DNA of 64,000 nt from Lentilactobacillus sp. SPB1-3. GTDB lineage: Bacteria > Bacillota > Bacilli > Lactobacillales > Lactobacillaceae. The stretch is taken from the NCBI RefSeq assembly GCF_026913205.2, contig NZ_CP168151.1, positions 1,054,001 to 1,118,000 on the forward strand, in the 5' to 3' direction. Positions 39,126-49,322 of this stretch are shown piece by piece (positions within the stretch are counted from its first letter, which is position 1; each line of letters opens with the position of its first letter). A program made the position numbers and the translations under genes. The notes beneath the pieces are model-generated. The model was not told the DNA's origin and did not search any database. It saw only the letters and a list, made by a program, of their open reading frames with translations.

Positions 39126-41024
39126 TTAATTGTCAAATTGAGAAAGATATTCCCAACGTTCCATCTTGTCGTTTATTTTACCATCAAGTTCATCATTTTG
39201 TTTCTGAAGATCTGATAATTTACCATAATCACTACCATCAACAGTGGTCATTTCCTCTTCTACCGCAGCCTTTTGGGATTCCAACTTGTCAATATCCTGC
39301 TCAATAGTAGCATATTCCTTTTTCTCCATATAAGTTAACTTGGTTTTTTCTTTAGACTCAGTTACTTTTTCTGGAGTATCTTCGAAACGTTTGGCCTTAT
39401 TACGCTTTTTGTCATCAACCCTAGTTTGTGCCAACGAGGCTAAATACTCACTAAATTGTCCTCTGTGTTCGGATACCTTACCGTTACCTTCAAATATCAA
39501 TAAGCGATCGGCAACTTTGTCCAAAAAGTATCTATCATGAGAAACCGTGATAACTGTTCCCTGAAAATGATTAATATAATTTTCGAGAACAGTTAATGTG
39601 GAAATATCTAAATCGTTAGACGGTTCATCCAACAAAAGAACGTTTGGTTGTTCCATTAACAATTTAAGTAAATACAGTCTTCTTTTTTCACCACCGGAAA
39701 GCTTACGAATCAATGTACCATGCATGAACTTCGGAAACAGAAATTCTTCAAGTAATTCAGTGACACTGATTTTTTCACCATTGTTGTTAGTCACTTGTTG
39801 ACCAACATCACTAAGATATGAAATTACTCGTTTGTCTTCATCAATAGGTTCCGTAATCTGACGATAATAAGCTAATTTAACTGTCTCTCCAATTTTGATA
39901 GTCCCAGAATCAAGTGGTAAATCACCGGCAATGGCATTCAAAAGAGAGGTTTTACCAGCTCCGTTTTCTCCAGAAATCCCAATTCGCTCGTTTCCTTGAA
40001 TCAGAATGCTGAAATCTTTTAATATCGGCTTGTTATCAATATTAAGATTAGCATCCTTGATATTGATAACTTCTTTTCCTAGCCTTGACTGTCCCAAAGA
40101 TACTGTGACATCTTCATCAACTTGTAAGTTACCCACATTATCTTTAAGTTCGTTGAAGCGATTGATTCTAGCTTGTTGCTTAGTTGAACGGGCCTTTGCC
40201 CCAGCCTTCATCCACGCCAACTCTGATTTATAAAGTTGTTGTGCTTTGTGCTCAGCTTCAATTTCTGTCTGAACCCTAGTAGCTTTTTGTTCTACATAAT
40301 CTTGATAATTACCCGTGTATTCAAAAAGCTTACCAAAAGATAATTCAAAGATTTTGGTTGCCACTTGGTCCAAGAAGTAACGATCATGAGTAACCAACAT
40401 GATGGCACCCTTATAGCCGCTTAAATACTTCTCTAACCAGTCAATTGAGTCAAAGTCCAAATGGTTAGTCGGCTCATCGAGAAGGAGCAAATCAGGTGAT
40501 TCAACGAGGACTTGGGCTAAAGCCACCCGACGCTTTTGGCCACCTGATAATTCACCGACTTTTTTATCGTAATCATTTATTTTTAACTGCGTCAAAATTG
40601 TTTTAACATCACTTTGCACATTCCAAGCGTCATCTTCATTCATTCGCGCTTCGGCTTTTTCATAGCGATTGATAATCGCTTCATCATTGGGATGAGCAGA
40701 ATATGCATCAACTGCTTGTTCATAGTTTTTAATTGTTTGATATATTTTTTGTGATCCACTAAAAACAGCTTCCATGATTGGTAAGCTATCATCTAAATCT
40801 GGATTCTGTGTCAAATAAGCGATCGAATACGCTTTGGAAGTGATGATATCTCCAGTAGAATCATTATCACGACCAGATATGGCATTTAATAATGAAGTTT
40901 TTCCTGTTCCATTAGTACCAATTAGTCCTATTCGGTCATGTTCATTGATAATGAATCCAAGATTATCAAATAAAGTTTTTTCACCATACGTTTTTGTTAA
41001 ATTCTCTACCCGCATCGTTTCCAT
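39126..41024 (-). CDS. ABC-F ATPase (Uup/YfmR-like)
   Basis: 632 residues with two nucleotide-binding domains and no membrane segments. Walker A motifs are [11 protein letters not shown] and [11 protein letters not shown]; signatures are [13 protein letters not shown] and [14 protein letters not shown] linker rich in Lys and Ala lies between (about 240-300), and the C-terminal coiled coil (about 560-630) is typical of Uup. ABC-F proteins act on the ribosome; Uup/YfmR types relieve stalling. It begins right after the cca stop, with SD AAGGAAG. Confidence 0.92.
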   Translation of the reverse strand: METMRVENLTKTYGEKTLFDNLGFIINEHDRIGLIGTNGTGKTSLLNAISGRDNDSTGDIITSKAYSIAYLTQNPDLDDSLPIMEAVFSGSQKIYQTIKNYEQAVDAYSAHPNDEAIINRYEKAEARMNEDDAWNVQSDVKTILTQLKINDYDKKVGELSGGQKRRVALAQVLVESPDLLLLDEPTNHLDFDSIDWLEKYLSGYKGAIMLVTHDRYFLDQVATKIFELSFGKLFEYTGNYQDYVEQKATRVQTEIEAEHKAQQLYKSELAWMKAGAKARSTKQQARINRFNELKDNVGNLQVDEDVTVSLGQSRLGKEVINIKDANLNIDNKPILKDFSILIQGNERIGISGENGAGKTSLLNAIAGDLPLDSGTIKIGETVKLAYYRQITEPIDEDKRVISYLSDVGQQVTNNNGEKISVTELLEEFLFPKFMHGTLIRKLSGGEKRRLYLLKLLMEQPNVLLLDEPSNDLDISTLTVLENYINHFQGTVITVSHDRYFLDKVADRLLIFEGNGKVSEHRGQFSEYLASLAQTRVDDKKRNKAKRFEDTPEKVTESKEKTKLTYMEKKEYATIEQDIDKLESQKAAVEEEMTTVDGSDYGKLSDLQKQNDELDGKINDKMERWEYLSQFDN

Positions 41025-42239
41025 TTAATTGCTTCCTTCACCTTTAATTGATTTAGCCGCTGTTAATAATTCAACATAATTATTATTAAGCTTATTTTCG
41101 ACCACTGACTGCTCCAAATTATTTAAAACCTGTCCCAGTTGTGGACCTGGCGTTAAGACTTTGTTAGTTATCAAGTCTTTAGCAGAAATCGCTAAATCAC
41201 GTTTTGTTTTAATTTGTAATTGTTTATATTTACTTGCCAGTTTGTCCGGTTCAATTGGCAAACTTAAAATCTGCGCCAAATGATCTGCAGCAACGACCGC
41301 TGTTTCACCAGCTTTGTATAATTCTAGATTTCCTGCTTGACCTTCTGCGACCTCGTTTAATAAGAGTGCTGTCTTACTGACTTCTTCTGTTAATTGATTT
41401 GAACTTTTCCAGTTCCGCATAAATTTATTTATTCTTGCTTGATCGTACTTAAAGCCAAAGGCAAACAAGGCCCAAATTTGAATCTCGTCCAATCCCGTTA
41501 ATGGCAATTGACTTAATTGCTTTAGGGCAGTTTCTTGATCTTTAAAATCGGGAACATGTTTGGCCAAGCCCATCTCAATCATTTTGTTCAATCCAAGGTT
41601 AGGACGAACGCCCATCATCATTTTGACAAACTCTTCATGGATTCGTTCGATTGCAATTTTTTCTAACAAATGTGCGTGTCGATCAATTGCTCCTTCTGTT
41701 TCAGGCTCAATATCAAAATCAAGTTGACTTGAAAATCGAATCGCTCTCATCATTCGTAAAGCATCTTCATTAAATCGTTCATCAGGGACGCCTACTGCGC
41801 GAATCAAATGATTTTTCATATCATCTAATCCGGAGAATAAATCTGTTATCTCACCATTCTCGCTAAGTGCCAAGGCATTGATCGTAAAATCTCTTCGCTT
41901 TAGATCTTCCTCTAATGATCTGACAAATGTGACTTCATCTGGTCTCCGATAATCTTGATAAGTAGATTCAGTTCTAAACGTAGTTACTTCATAACCATTT
42001 CCATGGTCTAAAACCATTACTGTTCCATGTTGAATTCCGGTATCAACAGTTCTATCAAAAATTTGCTTAACTTCTTCTGGATACGCACTAGTTGCGATAT
42101 CAACATCATGAATTTCTCGGCCAAGGATGGTATCTCTGACCGAACCGCCAACAAAATAAGCCTCAAAACCGGCGGCTTCAATTTTTCTAAGAATTGGTAA
42201 TGCTTCTTCAAATTCAATTGGAAATTTATTTATCTTCAC
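41025..42239 (-). CDS. cca: CCA-adding tRNA nucleotidyltransferase
   Basis: About 404 residues. The class II nucleotidyltransferase head has FEAYFVGGSVRDTILGREIHDVDIATSAYPEEV with the metal-binding DVD, then RRPDEVTFVRSLEEDLKRRDFTINALAL and EDALRMMRAIRFSSQLDF. It builds or repairs the CCA end of tRNAs. Start: a GTG giving VKINKFPIEFEEALP, matching homologs, with GGATGG 8 bases upstream; an ATG four codons earlier (42251) is the alternative. Confidence 0.93.
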   Translation of the reverse strand: MKINKFPIEFEEALPILRKIEAAGFEAYFVGGSVRDTILGREIHDVDIATSAYPEEVKQIFDRTVDTGIQHGTVMVLDHGNGYEVTTFRTESTYQDYRRPDEVTFVRSLEEDLKRRDFTINALALSENGEITDLFSGLDDMKNHLIRAVGVPDERFNEDALRMMRAIRFSSQLDFDIEPETEGAIDRHAHLLEKIAIERIHEEFVKMMMGVRPNLGLNKMIEMGLAKHVPDFKDQETALKQLSQLPLTGLDEIQIWALFAFGFKYDQARINKFMRNWKSSNQLTEEVSKTALLLNEVAEGQAGNLELYKAGETAVVAADHLAQILSLPIEPDKLASKYKQLQIKTKRDLAISAKDLITNKVLTPGPQLGQVLNNLEQSVVENKLNNNYVELLTAAKSIKGEGSN

Positions 42240-42277
42240 AATAATCGCCATCCGTACATTAATTTACTCACTAAACC

Positions 42278-42286
42278 ATACTAACA
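42278..42286 (-). promoter_or_regulatory. Extended -10 promoter of cca
   Basis: TGT-TAGTAT on the minus strand (42278-42286), 39 bases before the chosen start. No good -35 is seen. Confidence 0.45.
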
Positions 42287-42308
42287 GAATGCTGTGCGAT
42301 AAAAAAGA

Positions 42309-42338
42309 TAGACAACTATATCTTTCTGCTGTTAATAT
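42309..42338 (+). promoter_or_regulatory. Promoter of the YitT-type gene
   Basis: TAGACA (42309-42314), 18 bases, TAATAT (42333-42338) preceded by TGT. An inverted repeat AAAGATA / TATCTTT (42304-42325) covers the -35. Confidence 0.55.
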
Positions 42339-42372
42339 AGAACGGCTATCGAAATTTTAAGGGGGGTCTACG

Positions 42373-43266
42373 ATGAGTAAAGTTAAAAAATTATTTCTAA
42401 ACCGGGTTTCGTTCGCCGACTTGTTGGTGATTGCGTTAGGAACTGCTTTATATTCTTTTGGAATCATCTACTTTAACCTTGCTAATAAATTAGCTGACGG
42501 CGGTGTAACTGGTATTACATTGATTTTAAAAGCGCTATTTAACTTTAATCCAGCCTATTCGACAATTATTGTCAATATTCCGCTGTTTTTAATTGGAATG
42601 AGATTTTTAGGAAAACGGGATATGTTTTACACTTTGTATGGAATTCTTGCCCTATCATTCTTCTTGTGGGTCTGGCAACAAATTCCCATTCATATCAATT
42701 TGCAGCATGATTTATTGCTTGCCTCTTTGGGAGCTGGGCTCTTTGGTGGATTCGGTTCCGGACTAGTTTACCGCTTCGGTGGAACTACTGGAGGTATCGA
42801 TATCATTGCCAGATTGTTTGAACGATTCCGTGGTATTCAAATGGGGCAATCCCTATTAGTGATCGATGTTTTGGTTCTGCTATCTTCATTGATTTACTTA
42901 GACATTCGTCAAATGGCTTATACATTGATTTATATCTATATTTTTTCACAAATCGTTAATTTCACGCAACAAGGTGCTTATACCGCTCGAGGAATTATTA
43001 TTATTAGTAACCACTCCGAAGCAATCGCAGCTTCATTAATGGAGGAACTATCTCGAGGCGTAACTTACTTGAATGCCGAGGGTGGCTATTCTCGTGATGA
43101 GAAACAAGTTATTTATACAGTTGTTTCTCCTAGCGAATTGCATGGCCTAAAGCAAATTGTCGAAGGCATTGATAAACAAGCATTTATTTCAATTATTAAT
43201 GTCCATGAGGCAATTGGTGAAGGGTTCACTTACAAACGGCCCAAAAAATTCAATCTATTTAATTAA
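42373..43266 (+). CDS. YitT family membrane protein (DUF161/DUF2179)
   Basis: 297 residues. Five or six membrane helices lie within residues 15-200, with LADGGVTGITLIL and FRFGGTTGGIDIIARL-like repeats (VYRFGGTTGGIDIIARLF). The C-terminal soluble DUF2179 domain follows (GIIIISNHSEAI to AFISIINVHEAIGEGF). The family is abundant in Firmicutes; transport of an unknown small molecule is suspected only. SD GGGGGG, single-gene unit. Confidence 0.9.
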   Translation: MSKVKKLFLNRVSFADLLVIALGTALYSFGIIYFNLANKLADGGVTGITLILKALFNFNPAYSTIIVNIPLFLIGMRFLGKRDMFYTLYGILALSFFLWVWQQIPIHINLQHDLLLASLGAGLFGGFGSGLVYRFGGTTGGIDIIARLFERFRGIQMGQSLLVIDVLVLLSSLIYLDIRQMAYTLIYIYIFSQIVNFTQQGAYTARGIIIISNHSEAIAASLMEELSRGVTYLNAEGGYSRDEKQVIYTVVSPSELHGLKQIVEGIDKQAFISIINVHEAIGEGFTYKRPKKFNLFN

Positions 43267-43275
43267 AAACATGAC

Positions 43276-43322
43276 AAAAAAGGTAATTAGATTTTCTAAA
43301 CAGAAATCTAATTACCTTTTTT
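43276..43322. terminator. Bidirectional terminator between yitT-type and TPR genes
   Basis: AAAAAGGTAATTAGATTT / AAATCTAATTACCTTTTT around a 9-base loop, T tracts on both strands, between convergent genes. Confidence 0.92.
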
Positions 43323-43332
43323 CGTATTTAAT

Positions 43333-44595
43333 CTAGTAGTCTAACTCTTCATCTAACATCGATTGCATTTCAAAGTCTTCAGGGTCTACCTTAAGATACT
43401 GTTTCAATAACTCAATTTCTTTATCACGATCACCGTTTTCTCGATAGAAGAAAATAGCATCCTTCAAGAATTTAGTATCAGTATCTAACTCACGTTCAGC
43501 AATTTGAAAATTAGTTGTGGCTCCTTTAATATCACCTTTATGACTCAATGACATTGCCAGATTGTACGACAAATGGGCATCAAACATCTCTTGATCAGCC
43601 ACTGGCTTCAACAATTCGATATTCTCATCGTCTTTACCGTTATCCACATACCAGTCTGACAAACGACTCAAAATCGAAATATCATCCGGTGCAGTCTCAC
43701 GGGCCTTAGTGAGGTATTCCCCAACTAGTTCCATTTGACCCGCCTGCTTGGCGATTTCACTAGCTTTGACCCATAGCTGTTCATTATATTGGTCATTTGC
43801 CAGTCCTTCTTGAACCGTGATTAATGCCTTATCTACTTGATTTTGTTCGACGTAGGCATCAGCCAAGTATGGATATAAAGAACTGTATTGAGGCTCATCT
43901 TCTCTAATCTCTTCGAAAACGTCAATTGCTTGTTGATATTCTTTCAAATTAAAGTATGTGAATCCTAATTCAAATTTGACGTCGGAATTCATATTAATAG
44001 TCTTGATTTGCTCAAGATAACCAACGGCTTGTTCAAACTTACCTGTCTGGGCGTAGGCAACACCTAATCGTTCAACTAGGTTTATTGCGGACATCTCAGT
44101 CACACCTGACTTGATTAAATCAATGTAATATTTGATTGCCTTTTGAAATTGGCGAGTGGAAAAATAGAATTCGGCAAGAGCCAACCATATTGCTGGCTCC
44201 TCAGGAGCTAATAATTGGGCTTCTAACAACTTTTGCTCGCTATTCTCAATAAGTCCCTGGGTTTGATACAAATCAGCTGAAACCATCAAAGAACTTACAT
44301 ATTCGTCAGAGTCTGGGCTAACAAATGATAAATACTCCAAAGCCTTATCATCATCGTCGGCATCGATTGCCAATTCTGCCAAATTAACTTTTAAAGTATC
44401 ATCATCAGGATACTTTTTTAATAATTGTTCATAAATTTCTTTTGAGTGATCAGAAAAACCATATGAATACAGTTCTTCTGCTAATGAAAATAAATATTCA
44501 TCAGTATCGTTTTTTAAGGCTAGTTTATAATTCTTTTCAAAATCATCTAATTGACCCTTCTCTAAAAAATCAAGGGCAGTTTGTGAATAATTCAT
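43333..44595 (-). CDS. Tetratricopeptide repeat protein (YpiA-like)
   Basis: 420 residues, acidic, made of about ten TPR-like helical pairs (for example PDDDTLKVNLAELAIDADDDDKALEYL and EEPAIWLALAEFYFSTRQFQKAIKYY). No signal peptide. The ATG follows AAGGAGG; a 12-residue upstream extension is not used. A cytoplasmic scaffold is likely; the partner is unknown. It sits after the HU gene, as ypiA sits near hup/aro genes in Bacillus. Confidence 0.88.
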   Translation of the reverse strand: MNYSQTALDFLEKGQLDDFEKNYKLALKNDTDEYLFSLAEELYSYGFSDHSKEIYEQLLKKYPDDDTLKVNLAELAIDADDDDKALEYLSFVSPDSDEYVSSLMVSADLYQTQGLIENSEQKLLEAQLLAPEEPAIWLALAEFYFSTRQFQKAIKYYIDLIKSGVTEMSAINLVERLGVAYAQTGKFEQAVGYLEQIKTINMNSDVKFELGFTYFNLKEYQQAIDVFEEIREDEPQYSSLYPYLADAYVEQNQVDKALITVQEGLANDQYNEQLWVKASEIAKQAGQMELVGEYLTKARETAPDDISILSRLSDWYVDNGKDDENIELLKPVADQEMFDAHLSYNLAMSLSHKGDIKGATTNFQIAERELDTDTKFLKDAIFFYRENGDRDKEIELLKQYLKVDPEDFEMQSMLDEELDY

Positions 44596-44609
44596 AATGA
44601 CCTCCTTAA

Positions 44610-44643
44610 ATAAAAAAAGCCAGTTCGACAATTGCCGATCTGA
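44610..44643 (-). terminator. Terminator of hup
   Basis: Imperfect hairpin, GTCAG and TCG pairing with CGA and CTGGC around a loop, followed by TTTTTTATTT on the minus strand, 15 bases after the hup stop and before the TPR SD. Confidence 0.75.
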
Positions 44644-44658
44644 CTTACCAGATGAACA

Positions 44659-44934
44659 CTATTTTACAGCATCCTTAAGCGCTTTACCAGGTTTGAATGC
44701 TGGTACTTTGCTTGCTGGAATTTGGATTTCTTGACCTGTTTGAGGGTTACGTCCTTTACGGGCAGCACGTTCACGTACTTCAAAGTTACCGAAACCGATC
44801 AATTGAACCTTGTCTCCCTTTGCTAAGCTAGCTTGGATAGAATCAAATACTGCATCTACAGCTGCTGTAGCGTCTTTCTTAGTTAAACCAGTTGCAGTTG
44901 CAACTGAGCTTACTAATTCTGCTTTGTTTGCCAT
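44659..44934 (-). CDS. hup: DNA-binding protein HU
   Basis: 91 residues. [30 protein letters not shown] and [22 protein letters not shown] with the DNA-clasping arm and proline ([16 protein letters not shown]). The ATG has GAGGTG 9 bases upstream; a GTG four codons earlier is inside that SD. It is a major nucleoid protein, transcribed alone from a strong promoter. Confidence 0.98.
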   Translation of the reverse strand: MANKAELVSSVATATGLTKKDATAAVDAVFDSIQASLAKGDKVQLIGFGNFEVRERAARKGRNPQTGQEIQIPASKVPAFKPGKALKDAVK

Positions 44935-45043
44935 AAGTGTATTCACCTCCCTCGAAGATAGGTATGTAAAACATCACAAACTTGATTCATCAAAGAATCA
45001 GAATTGCTAAAATAACGCTGTTTCCAACATCATTTCTTGTTCA

Positions 45044-45072
45044 AAGATAGCATAAGAATACTGTCATTGCAA
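45044..45072 (-). promoter_or_regulatory. Promoter of hup
   Basis: Minus strand: TTGCAA (45067-45072), 17 bases, TATCTT (45044-45049) preceded by TGC, an extended -10. The -35 is inside the perfect palindrome CATTGCAATG (45065-45074). The resulting leader of about 100 bases contains a small GATTC/GAATC hairpin. Confidence 0.75.
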
Positions 45073-45087
45073 TGTTTTACGCCAAAA

Positions 45088-45115
45088 TTATCATAAAATA
45101 ACGATTTTTTGATAA
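45088..45115 (-). terminator. Probable terminator of der
   Basis: TTATCA-A-AAAAT-CGTT-ATTTT-A-TGATAA hairpin followed by TTTT on the minus strand, 21 bases after the der stop and just upstream of the hup -35. It is almost wholly A-T pairs, so it may be weak. Confidence 0.5.
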
Positions 45116-45136
45116 ATATACCTTCGATTTCACAAA

Positions 45137-46444
45137 TTACTTCCGGCTGCGTTTTATAAGGTGAATTGGTGTTCCAGTAAAATCAAAATGATCTCTAATT
45201 TGGTTCTCTAAGAATCTAGAATAAGAGAAATGCATCAATTCAGGATCGTTTACGAAGATAACAAATGTTGGTGGGCCAACCGCAACTTGAGTTGCGTAAT
45301 AGATTCGTAAACGCTTAGTATTAACCGTTGGTGTGGGATGAATAGCAATAGCATCCATAATGACATCGTTCAATGCTGAAGATTGAATACGACGTTCATG
45401 GTTGTCATATACTCGCTTGATCAATGTTGGTAATTGTTCAATTCGTTGTTTAGTTTTTGCTGACACGAAAATTATGGGAGCATATGCCATGTATTGGAAT
45501 TCATCTCGAATAATCTTTTCAAAGTCAGTCTGTGTATGATTATTCTTTTTCAATGTATCCCATTTGTTAACAACAACGACAATTGCCTTACCAGCTTCAT
45601 GAGCATACCCAGCAACTCGTTTATCTTGTTCACGAATTCCTTCTTCAGCATTAATAACGAAGAGAGCAACATCACTTTGGTCAATTGCACTCATTGCCCG
45701 CATGACAGAATAACGTTCAGTATTTTCATATACCTTACCACGCTTACGAATTCCGGCAGTATCAACCATAGTGAATTCAGTGCCATCAGCTTCAAAATGA
45801 GTGTCAATGGCGTCACGAGTGGTTCCAGCAATGTCAGAAACAATTACTCGATCCTCACCCAGCAATGCATTAACGATAGAAGACTTTCCAACATTAGGTC
45901 GGCCAATCAAACTAAAGCGAATATCACCGTTATCAGCTTCTCCTGACAAGTCTGGGAAGTTTTTAACGATTTCATCAAGTAAATCACCAATTCCTAATCC
46001 GTGGACTCCAGAAATTGGTAATGGATCGCCAACCCCCAAAGCATAAAAGTCGTAGATATCTTCCCGAGTTTCGGGATTGTCAGCCTTATTGACCGCTAGA
46101 ACAATCGGCTTATCACTTTGATAAAGAATTCTAGCAACCTGTTCATCATCATCAGTTAATCCGGCTTTAGCGTCCACAATAAACACAATGACGTCTGCTT
46201 CTTCAATGGCGATTTCAGCTTGACTTCTAATCTGAGCTGAGAATGGTTGATCATCAATCTGAATACCACCAGTATCAATCATTGCGAATTTAGTAGTTAG
46301 CCATTCACCATGGGCGTAAATTCTATCACGAGTTACTCCTGGAGTATCTTCGACGATTGAAATTCTTTCACCCGCAATTCGGTTAAATATTGTTGATTTT
46401 CCAACATTTGGACGACCAACAAATGCAACAGTAGGCATTTTCAT
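45137..46444 (-). CDS. der: Ribosome assembly GTPase Der (EngA)
   Basis: 435 residues with two tandem GTPase domains: G1 [12 protein letters not shown] at about 10 and [12 protein letters not shown] at about 185; G3 DTGG and DTAG; G4 NKAD and NKWD. A C-terminal KH-like domain ends in a basic tail. It is essential for 50S maturation. SD AAGGAGG. Confidence 0.97.
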   Translation of the reverse strand: MKMPTVAFVGRPNVGKSTIFNRIAGERISIVEDTPGVTRDRIYAHGEWLTTKFAMIDTGGIQIDDQPFSAQIRSQAEIAIEEADVIVFIVDAKAGLTDDDEQVARILYQSDKPIVLAVNKADNPETREDIYDFYALGVGDPLPISGVHGLGIGDLLDEIVKNFPDLSGEADNGDIRFSLIGRPNVGKSSIVNALLGEDRVIVSDIAGTTRDAIDTHFEADGTEFTMVDTAGIRKRGKVYENTERYSVMRAMSAIDQSDVALFVINAEEGIREQDKRVAGYAHEAGKAIVVVVNKWDTLKKNNHTQTDFEKIIRDEFQYMAYAPIIFVSAKTKQRIEQLPTLIKRVYDNHERRIQSSALNDVIMDAIAIHPTPTVNTKRLRIYYATQVAVGPPTFVIFVNDPELMHFSYSRFLENQIRDHFDFTGTPIHLIKRSRK

Positions 46445-46472
46445 AAAAATTCCTCCTTTCCTCTTACGAAAG

Positions 46473-46508
46473 AAAAAGATTATCCCGCAAAACGAGGATA
46501 ATCTTTTT
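46473..46508 (-). terminator. Terminator of the rpsA transcript
   Basis: AAAAAGATTATCC / GGATAATCTTTTT around a 10-base loop, between rpsA and der, with a T run on the minus strand. Confidence 0.88.
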
Positions 46509-46521
46509 TACTCGTACTTGT

Positions 46522-47751
46522 TTATTTGTTTTCTGAATCGTTAAGTTCGTTACCGATAATATCACCTAAAGTGAAACCTGATTCTTCTTCAGGAGCATTA
46601 CTTGTTGAATTGTCGCTAACGGATCTATTGTTCTTTCTGTTGTTTGAACGGTTATCATTTTCTTCACTCTTAGGAGCTTCAGTCAAAGCTTTAATTGACA
46701 ATGCCAAACGTTTTCTATCAGGATCTACATCAAGAACTTTAACCTTAACATTTTCACCTTCGCTCAAAACATCGCCTGGAGTAGCAATGTGTTCATGAGC
46801 AATTTGTGAAATATGAACTAATCCTTCAACACCTGGGAATACTTCAACGAAAGCACCAAAGTCAGTCAAACGCTTAACAGTACCATCAAGTACTTCACCA
46901 GCAGATGCCTTTTCTTCAATGTTATCCCATGGTTCTGGCAATGTTTGCTTAATTGAAAGAGAAATTCTGTTCTTGTCAAAATCAACTGAAAGAACCTTAA
47001 CTTTAACTTCTTGACCCACTTTAAGTACATCAGAAGGTTTGTTAACTCTTTCGTATGCAATTTGAGAAACATGAACTAATCCATCAATACCACCAAGATC
47101 TACAAAGGCACCAAAGTCAGTTAAACGAGCAACTTTACCTTCCACGATGTCGCCTTCATGAAGAGTAGACATTAATTTTTCACGGTTAGCAGCATTCTTA
47201 GCTTCAAGAACTGCACGATGTGAAAGAATCAAACGGTTAGTTGCAGGATCAATTTCAATAATTTCTAATTCTAATTCTTGATCCTTGTATTCGTTCAAGT
47301 TGTCGACAAAATGATCTGAGATCATTGATGCTGGGATAAATCCACGCACACCAGTATCAACAACTAAACCACCCTTAACAACTTGTGTCACTTTGGCGGT
47401 GATAGTTTCTTTGTTATTTGATTTTTCTACTAACTCATCCCAAACTTTACGAGCTTGTAGACGACGTGATGAAAGAAGGTAACTTCCGCCTTCCTTGTCA
47501 CTACCGATTCTTGAAGTGACAACTAATTGTAATTTGTCACCAATTTTAATATCTTTAACATCTTGATCAGAAGCTAGTTCACGTTGTGGAACTACTCCTT
47601 CAACACCGGCACCTTCAATGCCGACGATAAGTTGTTGGTTGTCGTCAATTGCTAAAACTTCAGCAGTAACAACATCTCCAACATTAACTTCACTCACACT
47701 ATTTAAAGCATCTAATAAATCATTATTTTCGTTATTGGCGTTTTCACTCAT
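46522..47751 (-). CDS. rpsA: S1 RNA-binding domain protein, ribosomal protein S1-like
   Basis: 409 residues from the ATG with AAGGAGG 9 bases upstream. Four S1 repeats occur at about 20-90, 105-173, 188-258 and 274-344; the last two carry GKVARLTDFGAFVDLGGIDGLVHVSQIA and GTVKRLTDFGAFVEVFPGVEGLVHISQIA. The acidic, Asn- and Ser-rich C-terminus is unstructured. In low-GC bacteria this short S1 homolog aids translation of some mRNAs. It follows cmk, as in Bacillus. Confidence 0.95.
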   Translation of the reverse strand: MSENANNENNDLLDALNSVSEVNVGDVVTAEVLAIDDNQQLIVGIEGAGVEGVVPQRELASDQDVKDIKIGDKLQLVVTSRIGSDKEGGSYLLSSRRLQARKVWDELVEKSNNKETITAKVTQVVKGGLVVDTGVRGFIPASMISDHFVDNLNEYKDQELELEIIEIDPATNRLILSHRAVLEAKNAANREKLMSTLHEGDIVEGKVARLTDFGAFVDLGGIDGLVHVSQIAYERVNKPSDVLKVGQEVKVKVLSVDFDKNRISLSIKQTLPEPWDNIEEKASAGEVLDGTVKRLTDFGAFVEVFPGVEGLVHISQIAHEHIATPGDVLSEGENVKVKVLDVDPDRKRLALSIKALTEAPKSEENDNRSNNRKNNRSVSDNSTSNAPEEESGFTLGDIIGNELNDSENK

Positions 47752-47827
47752 CAAACATTTCCTCCTTGAAACAACTCTAACCCTAAGTTTATCTTATATT
47801 GGTTATAAATGCTAGTTTAATCATCAA

Positions 47828-48511
47828 TTAGTTAGAATTGAGTTCATCTTTTATTACAGAAGCAATCTTTTCAACTACTTCTTCAATGGAAAGTGATGTG
47901 GTATCAATCTCCACTGCATCATCCGCTTTAGTTAAAGGCGAAATTTTTCTATGAGAATCTTTGTAATCACGTGCCTCTATCTCTAATTGCAATTCATCTA
48001 GAGGCGTATCGATTCCCTTTTCTATGTTTTCTTTATATCTTCGTTGAGCACGTTCTTCAACACTGGCAATCAAAAAGATCTTAACTTCAGCATCTGGAAG
48101 AACAGTAGAACCGATATCTCTACCATCCATAACAACACCGCCATTAATAGCGATTCGTTGTTGGTCAGCACTTAGTTCTTCTCTAACTGTACTAATTGCC
48201 GAAACAGCAGAAACGGAGTTGGTGACGTCTTCTTGACGAATGGCTTCGGTGATATCTTCACCATCAATGTATACGAGTTGTCCTTTGTCGCTTGGTGCAA
48301 AACTAATTTCTGAAGATCTTACGATATCAGAAATAGCAGTTTCGTTATCAAGTGAAAGACCACTTTTCAATACTTTATACGTAATTGCCCGATACATTGC
48401 TCCAGTATCTACATAAATATAACCAAATTGTTTAGCAACTAACTTAGCTACAGTACTTTTACCAGCAGATGCTGGACCATCGATTGCGACTTGTATTCCA
48501 TTCTTGTGCAT
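47828..48511 (-). CDS. cmk: Cytidylate kinase
   Basis: 227 residues. P-loop [16 protein letters not shown] (about 9-24), [14 protein letters not shown] for the CMP site and [20 protein letters not shown]. It phosphorylates CMP and dCMP. The SD is weak (AAGGATTGG, some 12 bases upstream). Conserved pairing with rpsA (76-base gap). Confidence 0.96.
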   Translation of the reverse strand: MHKNGIQVAIDGPASAGKSTVAKLVAKQFGYIYVDTGAMYRAITYKVLKSGLSLDNETAISDIVRSSEISFAPSDKGQLVYIDGEDITEAIRQEDVTNSVSAVSAISTVREELSADQQRIAINGGVVMDGRDIGSTVLPDAEVKIFLIASVEERAQRRYKENIEKGIDTPLDELQLEIEARDYKDSHRKISPLTKADDAVEIDTTSLSIEEVVEKIASVIKDELNSN

Positions 48512-48533
48512 ATTTTAAATTTCCAATCCTTAA

Positions 48534-49262
48534 TTATTTTACCCGTAGTTTTTGACCGGGGTGTAATTGAGAGCTTGAACTCAAACCATTCATCTTCATC
48601 AACTGGTCAACAGTCAAGCCATTGTTGACGGCCACACGATATACCCCCTGCCCTGCTTGAACAGTTGCGTAGTCGCCACCAGATCCACTTGTACTGCTTG
48701 AATTAGTTCCTGAACCACTTTGTGAATCAGTAGTTGTTTGGGAATTATTTGAGTTAGTAGCAGATGCGGTACTTGAACCCGACTGACTATTTTGAGACGT
48801 TTGACCGGTGTTGTCAACATTATTGTTTGTCTGTCTAGAAGATTGGTTATTACTTGGAGAAGATGATCCACTAGTAGAATCATTGTTAGTCATCGACTGA
48901 TTATCATTTGCATTTGATGATTCTTTTGGAGCAGTCGATTTTTTGGCTACACGAGGAGTGGATTCTTTAGCTGAAGTTGATTTTTTTTTTGAATCAGATT
49001 GAGAAACCATGGACACAGAAGAAGAATTATTACTAGTCCCATCTTCTCTGCCCATCGCATTTTGTTTAACCATTCCATAAGTCAATGCAATCAATGAAAT
49101 GATAACTATTAATGCGACGACAACAATCGTAATTACATTATGGTTGCTGTTTTCCTTCCGGAGTTTCACTCTTGAAAGATTGCCATCTTCATCACGATCT
49201 TCAGAAAAGGTTTGATTCCAAGGTTCCTTTTCTTCAGATGGCTTTTCGTTTTTAAGCGCCAT
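48534..49262 (-). CDS. Membrane-anchored LysM protein with Ser/Thr/Asn-rich stalk
   Basis: 242 residues. A charged cytoplasmic head (about 1-43) has the KLRKENSNHN segment before one membrane helix (about 44-66). A low-complexity linker of Ser, Thr, Asn and Gln follows (about 73-193), and one C-terminal LysM domain (YRVAVNNGLTVDQLMKMNGL, about 205-240) binds peptidoglycan. It resembles the SAG1386/EF1546 surface-associated family placed between cmk and recQ. Function is unknown; wall anchoring is likely. SD AAAGGAGG. Confidence 0.88.
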   Translation of the reverse strand: MALKNEKPSEEKEPWNQTFSEDRDEDGNLSRVKLRKENSNHNVITIVVVALIVIISLIALTYGMVKQNAMGREDGTSNNSSSVSMVSQSDSKKKSTSAKESTPRVAKKSTAPKESSNANDNQSMTNNDSTSGSSSPSNNQSSRQTNNNVDNTGQTSQNSQSGSSTASATNSNNSQTTTDSQSGSGTNSSSTSGSGGDYATVQAGQGVYRVAVNNGLTVDQLMKMNGLSSSSQLHPGQKLRVK

Positions 49263-49322
49263 ACTTTCTCCTCCTTTAGATATCTATACTAAATTTTAGC
49301 ATTAAATATGCAAAAGCTGTAA

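Noticed and set aside
44935-44946. Upstream GTG start for HU
   Set aside because: The GTG lies within the GAGGTG SD that serves the ATG at 44934, and homologs start MANK.
45494-45946. 150-codon frame antisense to der
   Set aside because: It lies fully opposite conserved der sequence, has no SD and no recognisable domain.
48614-48883. Frame inside the LysM protein stalk
   Set aside because: Shadow of the Ser/Thr/Asn repeats, no SD.
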